From Methanosphaera sp. rholeuAM6 (GTDB lineage: Archaea; Methanobacteriota; Methanobacteria; Methanobacteriales; Methanobacteriaceae), in NCBI GenBank assembly GCA_003266105.1, contig MVAA01000035.1:1-6538 (forward strand): a stretch of 6,538 bases of DNA, read 5' to 3'. Shown piece after piece: positions 1 to 5,862 of this stretch. The number at the start of each line of letters is the position of its first letter. The stretch's first letter is position 1. Position numbers and translations under genes: made by a program. Under the pieces are notes generated by a model. That model was not told the DNA's origin and ran no database searches. It saw only the letters and a list, made by a program, of their open reading frames with translations.

Positions 1-1
1 T

Positions 2-1126
2 AAGGCCATAATTGATTATGGTTCAAAAAATACTGTTAAAGACAATGTTAACGTAAGTACAACAAAATATTATGGAACTGTTTACCTTAGCGGTACTGGT
101 GCAAATGTTCAAAAGAACATATTCAAAGACAGTGTTCCTAAAGTAACTAAAGCAACTGTTGTTACTGTTTCCAAAGTTTCAGGAACTGTTGGAGAAACCA
201 TTAAATTAACGGCAACCGTTAAATCTGTTGACGGCACAAAAGTTACCGGGGGTACTGTAGTCTTTAAAATCAATGGTAAAACCCTTAAAACTACCGATAC
301 TATTAGTGGTAATGCAAATTCCAGAAAAGTCAGTGTTAAAAATGGTGTTGCAACTTACAGTTTCAAAGCACCTGCAGAATTAAGTAAAATGAAAAACATT
401 AGTGCTACATATAGTGGTACCGACGGTTTTGCTTCAAACAAATCTGCAGTAATAAAATCTTCCGTTGCTTTAAGAAATGCAACACTTAGCGTAAGTGTTA
501 ACCCTTCAAGACAACAGCAATACAAGACAATTACATTTACTGCTAAAATCATTGACGTTAAAACTGGAAAGGCAGTCATGGAAAATGATAAAAGTTATGT
601 AATCTTTAAAATCAACGGCAAAACCCTTAAAGACAGTAAAGGCAATGAGATTAAAACCCAGGTTAAAAATGGTGTTGCAACCTATAACTATGTGGTTCCT
701 GCAGGTATGGCCGGATACGATAAAGACAATAACGAAAGATACTATACTGTATCCTCTTCATTCTATGGTCCAGAATACAATACTCCTAAACAGCCTTCCA
801 CAAAATTCACTGTTGCAAGAAGCAGCATTAATGTTGATACAACTAAAGTTGCAGTAAATACTACATCCAAACAGTTGAGAATAGAAGCAAAAATTAAGGA
901 TTATAAGGGCAATGTTATCCTTGGAGAAAGCCATATCAACATTAAGGTTAATGGTAAAACCGTGAAATATAAAGGTCAAATGACCACAATCATTGAAAAC
1001 GGTAAAATTGCCATGACACTTAATTTGGGAAACATTCAACAAATTGACAGCGTTACAATTGTTGTCGGTGCATCAAGTGCATATGGCAGCTATAGAAATA
1101 ATGTAACATTCACTAGAGTAAAATAA
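2..1126 (+). CDS. Adhesin-like surface protein, C-terminal part (Ig-like repeats); 5' end outside window
   Basis: The frame is open from the first bases of the window to a TAA at 1124-1126, giving 374 residues with no start, so this is the tail of a longer gene. Residues 1-45 resemble the last turns of a right-handed beta-helix (short G/N-rich strands such as TVYLSGTGANVQKNIF). Three Ig-like beta-sandwich repeats follow at about 52-153, 158-272 and 276-374. The first two share the blocks VFKINGKTLK and VKNGVATY; the third has a diverged copy (IKVNGKTVK). Beta-helix plus Ig-like tandem domains is the usual build of adhesin-like proteins in gut Methanobacteriales, where they are exported and thought to contact other cells or the host. 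The protein ends right after the last Ig domain, with no C-terminal membrane helix, sorting motif or recognisable pseudomurein-binding repeat, so any anchor would be upstream or absent. The surface-protein class is well supported; the ligand is unknown. Confidence 0.85.
   Translation, partial: KAIIDYGSKNTVKDNVNVSTTKYYGTVYLSGTGANVQKNIFKDSVPKVTKATVVTVSKVSGTVGETIKLTATVKSVDGTKVTGGTVVFKINGKTLKTTDTISGNANSRKVSVKNGVATYSFKAPAELSKMKNISATYSGTDGFASNKSAVIKSSVALRNATLSVSVNPSRQQQYKTITFTAKIIDVKTGKAVMENDKSYVIFKINGKTLKDSKGNEIKTQVKNGVATYNYVVPAGMAGYDKDNNERYYTVSSSFYGPEYNTPKQPSTKFTVARSSINVDTTKVAVNTTSKQLRIEAKIKDYKGNVILGESHINIKVNGKTVKYKGQMTTIIENGKIAMTLNLGNIQQIDSVTIVVGASSAYGSYRNNVTFTRVK
261..681 (+). repeat. Internal DNA repeats encoding two adjacent Ig-like domains
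   Basis: A 29-base block at 261-289 recurs at 603-631 with two differences, both synonymous T/C changes. A 20-base block at 335-354 recurs exactly at 662-681. The offsets are 342 and 327 bases, so the two domains differ by a 15-base (five-codon) in-frame indel between the blocks. The third domain keeps only a weak copy near 940-975. The near-identity at DNA level suggests fairly recent duplication or gene conversion between the first two domains. Confidence 0.8.
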
Positions 1127-1178
1127 TTTTACTCTCTTTTAACCCCCATTTTTACAAATTCTGATTTTAAAATTTTTG
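1115..1178 (+). terminator. Terminator of the adhesin gene: palindrome over the stop codon plus T-rich tracts
   Basis: Bases 1115-1135 form a perfect 21-base palindrome (10 bp arms around base 1125), with the TAA stop at its centre. As RNA it could fold into a stem of 8-9 bp with a 3-5 base loop. It is followed by CTTTTAA, CATTTTTAC and a T/A-rich stretch to about 1178. T-tracts are the established signal for archaeal termination; whether the hairpin contributes is inference. Confidence 0.6.
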
Positions 1179-1201
1179 TTAAAAAAAAAATTCTATCCAA
1201 G

Positions 1202-1209
1202 TATTTAAA
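1202..1209 (+). promoter_or_regulatory. Candidate archaeal TATA box for the small membrane protein gene
   Basis: TATTTAAA lies about 24 bases before a likely start region near 1233, which would leave a leader of about 30 bases that includes the AGGA ribosome site. The upstream bases (TCCAAG) are only a weak BRE match. The whole intergenic region is very AT-rich, so chance matches are expected; placement is the main support. Confidence 0.4.
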
Positions 1210-1251
1210 CTAAAAAATACATAAATATTGATTGTTAAAAAAAATTATAAT

Positions 1252-1255
1252 AGGA
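1252..1255 (+). promoter_or_regulatory. Ribosome binding site that decides the 1264 start
   Basis: AGGA stands 8 bases before the ATG at 1264. The upstream in-frame TTG at 1228 has only AT-rich sequence before it and would place the AGGA inside the coding region, so the ATG is preferred. Confidence 0.6.
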
Positions 1256-1263
1256 TACTTTAT

Positions 1264-1770
1264 ATGAACAAAAAATTAATTATTGGAAGTATACTCGTTT
1301 TGTTGGTAATTATAGCAGGATATGTATATATTTCTGAGATTAATAAGGCAGATACTGAAATTCCATACATTAATTCACACATGCAAAATGGAAACAATGA
1401 GTATAATCAAGCGGTAACTTATCTTAACTCAAAAAATTATACCCTTACAACTCAACACATCAACGAATCATACAAGGAATACATGCTGGCTAATGAAAGT
1501 ACAACAGATGCAATTAACAAGGCAAGAAATAACAATCAAAGCTTACAGGTTAAATATCTTAATTACACATTATCCGAGTTGGACTGCAAGATTAATGCCA
1601 CTGTTGAAATGTTCAATGGATTGAATTACGTTAATAGCAATCCATCATTAGCATTACAATACTTTGCCAATTCAAACAAGTTAATGATTAATGCTACAAA
1701 CTGTTCAGATGAACGTAAACTATTAGAAGAACAATATCCTGACAAATTTATTAATATATTGTCAAATTAG
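1264..1770 (+). CDS. Unrecognised membrane-anchored, sequon-rich extracytoplasmic protein
   Basis: I do not recognise a family for this 168-residue protein. The N-terminus (MNKK, then a hydrophobic helix at about 5-24, LIIGSILVLLVIIAGYVYI) is a signal-anchor with no cleavage or lipobox motif that I can see. The remaining roughly 140 residues, probably outside the cell, are polar and predicted mainly helical. They contain eight N-X-S/T sequons (N58, N67, N77, N91, N100, N111, N143, N146) and only two cysteines (C108, C147), which could form a disulfide. Archaeal N-glycosylation uses such sequons, so a glycosylated surface protein is plausible. The gene has its own candidate TATA box and AGGA site, ends in TAG at 1768-1770, and lies 44 bases before the DHH nuclease gene on the same strand. 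Nothing in the sequence suggests that the two functions are linked. That this is a real gene is well supported; its function is unknown. Confidence 0.75.
   Translation: MNKKLIIGSILVLLVIIAGYVYISEINKADTEIPYINSHMQNGNNEYNQAVTYLNSKNYTLTTQHINESYKEYMLANESTTDAINKARNNNQSLQVKYLNYTLSELDCKINATVEMFNGLNYVNSNPSLALQYFANSNKLMINATNCSDERKLLEEQYPDKFINILSN
1747..1760 (+). promoter_or_regulatory. Possible TATA box for the DHH nuclease gene, inside the preceding gene
   Basis: TTTATTAATATATT, in the last codons of the small membrane protein gene, would place a transcript start near 1781-1785 and give a leader of about 30 bases for the gene at 1815. It is equally possible that the DHH gene is read from the promoter near 1202. 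The call rests on AT pattern and spacing only. Confidence 0.25.
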
Positions 1771-1795
1771 GAAATGATTTTACGGTCTTTCCTAA
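1767..1795 (+). repeat. Perfect 8-bp inverted repeat spanning the stop codon, between two co-directional genes
   Basis: TTAGGAAA (1767-1774) and TTTCCTAA (1788-1795) are exact complements around a 13-base loop; the TAG stop is in the left arm. No T-run follows. Instead, the AAGGAGAT ribosome site of the DHH gene begins six bases downstream. It could be a leaky terminator, an mRNA end stabiliser or chance. Confidence 0.45.
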
Positions 1796-1814
1796 ATCAA
1801 AAGGAGATAAAATT

Positions 1815-3722
1815 ATGGTAAAATACAACAATACATCACAAAATGGTAACAAACCAATAGTGTATGTATTAAATCCTTCATGTCAGATAGAAGACCTTGA
1901 AATAGGAAGTGACTATGAAGGAGTCATTACCAGAGTAGAAAAATACGGATTCTTTGTAAGTCTAAGTAAAAGCGTATACGGTTTGCTTAGAACAAGAAAT
2001 GCCAAAGAAAAAGTTGGTGACCGGATTGTTGTTAAAATATCCGAAATCAAGCCTCATAAAGGCAAGATGGATGTTGATTTAACCTATTCCAAAACCAAGT
2101 TTGGTAATGACTATGAAATAATTAAAGTAAAAAGAAACGTGAAACGAACAAAAATAGCTGACTTATCAGAGGATAATCTTGGACGCAACGTTGCCATCCA
2201 AGGAGAAATAATTCAAATACAACAGACAAGTGGACCGACAATTTTCACAGTACGTGATGAAAGTGACATTACCTGGGCAGCAGCCTTCAACGAGCCTGGA
2301 GTTAGAATGTATCCTGATCTTGAAGTTGAAGATGTTGTTGAAATTCTTGGTGAAGTTTCATTACACGGCGGAAAGATTCAGATTGAATCGGAAAATATTG
2401 AGAAACTTGAAGATGATGAAGAAGAGGAATTCAGAAGAATTGTCTCTGAGGCAATGGACAAAAAAGCCGAACCTGAAGATACCAGTGTTATGGTGGAAAG
2501 TGAAATATTGGATTTACTAAGACCTAAACTGGCATTGGCAGCTAAAGCTATCCGTAAAGCAATACTTGACGGTAGAAGCATTCTTGTGCGTCATCATGCA
2601 GATGCAGACGGTATATGTGCAGGAGTTGCAGTAGAACAGGCAGTTATTCCATTGCTAAGAGCAGAAAGTAATGATGCGGATGCCGAATGGCACTTCTTTA
2701 AACGTTCACCTAGTAAAGCACCTTTCTATGAATTGGAAGATGTTGTTAAAGACTTATCCTATGCATTGGAAGATGCCGAACGTCATGGACAAAAGCTTCC
2801 GTTACTAGTACTATTGGATAACGGTTCAACAGAAGAAGACGTGGCAGCCCTAAGACATTCAAAGGTATATGGCATAGAATCTATCGTTGTAGACCACCAT
2901 TATCCTGGTGAAGTTGAAAATGGTAGAGCATTAATAGATGATTATGTTGATATACACGTAAATCCTTATCTTGTTGGTGGAGATTCACAGCTTACAGCAG
3001 GTGCATTGGCAGTAGAACTGGCAGGTATGATAAACCCTGATGTAAGACCAATGATAAGACACTTCCCAGGTATTGCAGCAGTAGGAGACCATGCAGAATG
3101 TATGGAAGTAGATCAATACCTTAAAATTGCAGAAGAAGAAGGATACTCACGTGAAGACCTTGATAAAGTTGCAACATGCGTAGACTTTGAAGCTTACTTC
3201 CTCAGATTCATGAACGGAAGAGGTGTTATGAACACTATTCTCGGTCTTGAAGACAAGGAACGTCAGGAAGAATTACTTAACGTTTTAATGGATGAATCCG
3301 ATAAACGTGTAAATACACAGCTTAAAGCAGCAATGCCTAACGTTGAAACTGTATACTTCGATAACGGTATTCAGCTAAACCGGTTAGACGTTGAAAAATA
3401 CGCTCATAAATTCACTTACCCTGCTCCAGGAAAAACAACGGGATACGTGCATGATAAACTTGTACAGGAAAAAAGTGAAGACGAACCTATAATGACCTTG
3501 GCAAATGGGCCTGACTTTGCAGTTCTCAGAGCAACCGAAGTTATTAAAAACGAGTTTGAATTTAACTTGAACAATGTGATAACCAAGATACAGGAAGAAA
3601 TTCCGCAAGCCGGTGCTGATGGTGGAGGACACGAAGTGGCAGGATCACTTAAATTTGTTGAAGGATTACAGGAAGAAGTTTTAAACTTATTCATTGAAGA
3701 GGTTAAAAATCTAAAAAGATAA
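1815..3722 (+). CDS. DHH-family phosphoesterase/exonuclease, archaeal RecJ-like, with S1 and OB domains
   Basis: A strong AAGGAGAT site (1801-1808) precedes the ATG by six bases. Domains of the 635-residue protein: S1-like RNA/DNA-binding fold at about 33-90, OB fold at about 122-193, an acidic linker (197-222, including EDDEEEE), the DHH catalytic domain at about 255-430 and a DHHA1 domain at about 530-632. Metal-binding motifs are intact: H260-H261-A-D263-A-D265-G, D335 in LLDNGS, D360-H361-H362, and G424-D425-H426. The DHHA1 signature is GGGH at 603-606. Such Mn-dependent nucleases act on single-stranded DNA or RNA ends. The architecture fits the archaeal group that includes the Hel308-associated nuclease (HAN) of Thermococcales, implicated in stalled-fork repair. 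As I recall, many of those proteins also carry an N-terminal DnaJ-type zinc finger; here the only cysteines are C23, C268, C429 and C455, with no CXXC pair, so that module is absent. A role in RNA decay or nucleotide hydrolysis cannot be excluded. It is convergent with nth, another repair gene. Confidence 0.88.
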   Translation: MVKYNNTSQNGNKPIVYVLNPSCQIEDLEIGSDYEGVITRVEKYGFFVSLSKSVYGLLRTRNAKEKVGDRIVVKISEIKPHKGKMDVDLTYSKTKFGNDYEIIKVKRNVKRTKIADLSEDNLGRNVAIQGEIIQIQQTSGPTIFTVRDESDITWAAAFNEPGVRMYPDLEVEDVVEILGEVSLHGGKIQIESENIEKLEDDEEEEFRRIVSEAMDKKAEPEDTSVMVESEILDLLRPKLALAAKAIRKAILDGRSILVRHHADADGICAGVAVEQAVIPLLRAESNDADAEWHFFKRSPSKAPFYELEDVVKDLSYALEDAERHGQKLPLLVLLDNGSTEEDVAALRHSKVYGIESIVVDHHYPGEVENGRALIDDYVDIHVNPYLVGGDSQLTAGALAVELAGMINPDVRPMIRHFPGIAAVGDHAECMEVDQYLKIAEEEGYSREDLDKVATCVDFEAYFLRFMNGRGVMNTILGLEDKERQEELLNVLMDESDKRVNTQLKAAMPNVETVYFDNGIQLNRLDVEKYAHKFTYPAPGKTTGYVHDKLVQEKSEDEPIMTLANGPDFAVLRATEVIKNEFEFNLNNVITKIQEEIPQAGADGGGHEVAGSLKFVEGLQEEVLNLFIEEVKNLKR

Positions 3723-3737
3723 ACCTCAAACACATAT

Positions 3738-3779
3738 TTTCTCTACTTTTAGAGAAATAATGAATATCCACCTTTTTTT
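3738..3779 (+). terminator. Hairpin plus T7 tract in the convergent DHH / nth intergenic region
   Basis: TTTCTCTA (3738-3745) and TAGAGAAA (3750-3757) form a perfect 8-bp stem with a four-base CTTT loop, 15 bases after the DHH gene stop. T7 at 3773-3779 follows on the + strand. On the - strand the same hairpin is followed by a T-rich stretch inside the end of the DHH gene, so it may serve both convergent transcripts. The rest of the 95-base gap holds only AT-rich sequence, including a direct repeat ATTTTTAT at 3801-3808 and 3814-3821 that overlaps the nth stop. Confidence 0.6.
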
Positions 3780-3817
3780 AATTAATATTTTCAAATGACT
3801 ATTTTTATATCAGATTT

Positions 3818-4471
3818 TTATTCCAGTTCCTGATTGTACATTTCACATAATTCAGTGAATGGACATTCCATGTGCTGTGGACCTATCGGTTTACAAATGT
3901 TTTGACCGAACTGTACCATCAAATCGTTGATTGGCAACCAGTATTCCTGTGGAACAATCTCTTTTAAGACTTCTTCCGTTTCTTCTGGCTCTTTTGTATG
4001 AACAAGACCAAGACGATTTGATATTCTATGTACATGGACATCTACAGGTATTGCATCCTCCTGAAAACCGAATACCAATACGCAATTTGCTGTTTTTCGT
4101 CCTACACCAGGAAGTTTTACAAGTTCATCAATATCATCAGGCACTATTCCATCATATTCCTCCAGCAGTATATTTGAAACTTCCTTTATTCTTCCGGCCT
4201 TAACATTGTAGAAACCTGCCTGCTTTACCAGTTTTGCTATTTCCTCTACCGGTGCATCAGCTATTTCTTCCATTGTATGATACACTGAAAATAGGCTTTC
4301 CGTTGCCTTGTCTGTGTTTTCATCCCTTGTTCTTTGTGAAAGAATTGTTCTTACAAGTACTTCATATGGTGTCTGGTCTTCAAATGTTCTTCTTTCAAAT
4401 ATTTCTTCCAACTGGTCTACTATTGATATTATTTCTTCTGTTGTGTAATTTCCTTTCATGTTCTCTTTCAT
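3818..4471 (-). CDS. nth: Endonuclease III (DNA glycosylase/AP lyase) with an altered Fe-S motif
   Basis: This base excision repair enzyme removes oxidised pyrimidines and nicks the abasic site. From the ATG at 4471 it is 217 residues, close to the 211 of E. coli Nth. The helix-hairpin-helix LPGVGRKTANCVL (about 120-132) carries the catalytic lysine K126, and VDVHVHRISNRLGL carries the catalytic aspartate D144, so the active site is intact. The C-terminal cluster motif, normally C-X6-C-X2-C-X5-C, reads C193-X6-H200-X2-C203-X5-C209: the second ligand is His (codon CAC). The frame also allows a GTG start at 4483, but the ATG is favoured because GGGTGGT (4485-4479) stands seven bases before it. 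The gene follows aroA by 14 bases, with the ribosome site right after the aroA stop, so cotranscription is likely. It is convergent with the DHH nuclease gene. Confidence 0.92.
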   Translation of the reverse strand: MKENMKGNYTTEEIISIVDQLEEIFERRTFEDQTPYEVLVRTILSQRTRDENTDKATESLFSVYHTMEEIADAPVEEIAKLVKQAGFYNVKAGRIKEVSNILLEEYDGIVPDDIDELVKLPGVGRKTANCVLVFGFQEDAIPVDVHVHRISNRLGLVHTKEPEETEEVLKEIVPQEYWLPINDLMVQFGQNICKPIGPQHMECPFTELCEMYNQELE

Positions 4472-4478
4472 GGTGCAT

Positions 4479-4485
4479 ACCACCC
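4479..4485 (-). promoter_or_regulatory. Ribosome binding site that decides the nth start
   Basis: GGGTGGT on the - strand, directly after the aroA TAA, partly matches the archaeal anti-Shine-Dalgarno sequence and sits seven bases before the ATG at 4471. A start at the GTG of 4483 would overlap it and lack a site of its own. Confidence 0.5.
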
Positions 4486-5763
4486 TTAGCTTGTTATTTT
4501 ATTCATTACTTCCAGGAAGTTCGGGAATGAAACATCATAACAGGATGCGTCTTTGATGCTTATGTTTCCTATTTTTAATCCGAGTATATAGAATGCCATT
4601 ACCATCCTATGATCCATGTGTGAATCCACATTTCCACCTGTTGGCTGTCCCTTGATGATTATTCCATCCTGCATTTCCTCCACTTCAACTCCAACATTTT
4701 CAAGTTCTATTGCACAGTTATGTACCCGGTCTGTTTCCTTGTATCTTGCATGTTCCACTCCGGTTATTCTGGATGTCCCTTTTGCCTGTGCCATCAGTAC
4801 TGCTACTGTTGGAAGCAAATCCGGTGCATTGGACAGGTCTATGTCAAATGCATTTAATTTTCCGTCACTTTGTATGTGTATTTCCGATTCGTTTACCGTC
4901 ACCTTTGCCCCCATTTTTCTGATTATGTCTACAATTAGTTTATCTCCCTGCATGGAGTCCTTGTAGAGATTTTTTATTGTTATGTCTGATGGTATCATGC
5001 TTGCCAGTGCCAGTATGTATGATGCCGATGAGTAATCTCCCTCTATTGTGTAATCGGCACATTCATATTTCTGTGGCTCTATGTAGTACGATGAGTATTC
5101 GGGCTGGTTTGTTGTGTCGTATTCAAATTCTATTCCGAACTTGTTTAGTACAGATAGTGTCATGTTAACATATGGTTTGGATACGAATGTTCCACGTACA
5201 TTCAGCGTTACCGGTTTTTTAGAGTATGGTGCTGCTATCAGGATTGATGATATAAACTGACTGCTGACGTTTCCCTTTATATCCGTTTGTCCCCCATCAA
5301 ATCCTCCCTTTACAATGATTGGTGGTGTTCCATTACTTTGTGATGAGTGGATTGATACTCCCAGGTTTTCCAGGGCATCTATTAAATCCTGCATCGGTCG
5401 TTTTCTTAGTGATTCATCTCCTGTGAATATTGTGTAGTTTGCTCTTGGTGCTATTGCAGCCACACTACTTAATATTCTGACGCTTGTACCGGAGTTTTTA
5501 ACATCAATAACGTTTTCCGGTGTTCTTATGTATCCTGCCGTTCCCTGCACTATGCATTTGTCAGGGTATCTTTGAAATAATGCTCCCAACTGTTCACATG
5601 CTTCCAGTGTTGCCAGGGTGTCCTCTGAGTATAACGGATCTCTTAGTACCGATTCTCCTTCTGCCAGAGCAGCTGCTATGAATGCCCTATGGGAGTAGCT
5701 TTTGGATGCTGGTGCTTTAATTGTTCCTGATACTTTTTCCACTTTTTCTACTTTTAAATCCAT
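4486..5763 (-). CDS. aroA: 3-phosphoshikimate 1-carboxyvinyltransferase (EPSP synthase)
   Basis: It joins shikimate 3-phosphate and phosphoenolpyruvate to give EPSP, the sixth shikimate step to chorismate and aromatic amino acids, in the cytoplasm. The 425 residues match the family length (E. coli 427). Visible signatures, with E. coli counterparts from memory: APASKSYSHRA with K21, S22, R26 (K22, S23, R27); NSGTSVR at 90-96 with G92 (G96); KRPMQD with R122 (R124); SSQF with Q169 (Q171); APDLLPT with D315 (D313); YKETDR with E343 and R346 (E341, R344); DHRMVMAF with R386. The position of E. coli K411 (KTFPDY) is Val in DVSFPNF, which may be normal outside the E. coli-type enzymes. GGAG at 5775-5772 lies eight bases before the ATG. 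The 84-base gap upstream contains the valS terminator-like T10 tract; a TATA-like TTTATTTT near 5814-5807 could serve aroA, but this is weak. nth follows in the same transcript. Confidence 0.95.
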   Translation of the reverse strand: MDLKVEKVEKVSGTIKAPASKSYSHRAFIAAALAEGESVLRDPLYSEDTLATLEACEQLGALFQRYPDKCIVQGTAGYIRTPENVIDVKNSGTSVRILSSVAAIAPRANYTIFTGDESLRKRPMQDLIDALENLGVSIHSSQSNGTPPIIVKGGFDGGQTDIKGNVSSQFISSILIAAPYSKKPVTLNVRGTFVSKPYVNMTLSVLNKFGIEFEYDTTNQPEYSSYYIEPQKYECADYTIEGDYSSASYILALASMIPSDITIKNLYKDSMQGDKLIVDIIRKMGAKVTVNESEIHIQSDGKLNAFDIDLSNAPDLLPTVAVLMAQAKGTSRITGVEHARYKETDRVHNCAIELENVGVEVEEMQDGIIIKGQPTGGNVDSHMDHRMVMAFYILGLKIGNISIKDASCYDVSFPNFLEVMNKITS

Positions 5764-5800
5764 AAAAAAGTCTCCAAATAAGAAAATAATAATGTTAAAT

Positions 5801-5862
5801 AAAAAAAAAATAAATGATTGAGTAGTAATTTTGGGTAGAAGTTCATCTTATTGTTGAACTTC
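5801..5862 (-). terminator. Terminator-like region of valS: hairpin over the stop codon, then a T10 tract
   Basis: On the - strand GAAGTTCA (5862-5855) and TGAACTTC (5845-5838) form a perfect 8-bp stem with a nine-base loop containing the TAA stop (5850-5848). A run of ten T follows at 5810-5801, 27 bases beyond the stem. The T-run is the more likely terminator; the separation argues against a bacterial-style intrinsic terminator. It suggests that aroA-nth has its own promoter or depends on read-through. Confidence 0.5.

Noticed and set aside
355..579. Reverse-strand hydrophobic open frame of 74 residues resembling a small membrane protein
   Set aside because: It is antisense to the adhesin repeats; its hydrophobicity follows from the complementary reading of Lys/Asn/Thr-rich codons.
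261..681. CRISPR or mobile-element repeats
   Set aside because: There are two copies only, both in frame within a coding sequence and explained by Ig-like domain duplication.
1228..1263. In-frame TTG at 1228 giving a 12-residue N-terminal extension of the small membrane protein
   Set aside because: It has no ribosome site, and the AGGA at 1252-1255 correctly spaced before ATG 1264 would lie inside the coding region. The hydrophobic anchor also begins naturally after the ATG.
2378..2581. Reverse-strand open frame with a run of nine serines
   Set aside because: The serines are the antisense reading of the GAA/GAT-rich acidic linker of the DHH protein; the frame has no ribosome site and lies wholly inside a conserved gene.
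3416..3733. Reverse-strand frame of 105 residues starting downstream of the nth stop
   Set aside because: It is antisense to the conserved DHHA1 domain, with odd composition and no recognisable motif.
4472..4483. GTG start for nth at 4483
   Set aside because: It would overlap the GGGTGGT ribosome site and leaves no site of its own; the ATG at 4471 is well placed. It cannot be fully excluded.
3931..5168. Several + strand frames rich in Leu, Pro and Cys across nth and aroA
   Set aside because: All are shadows of the two well-supported reverse-strand genes and have no motifs or ribosome sites.
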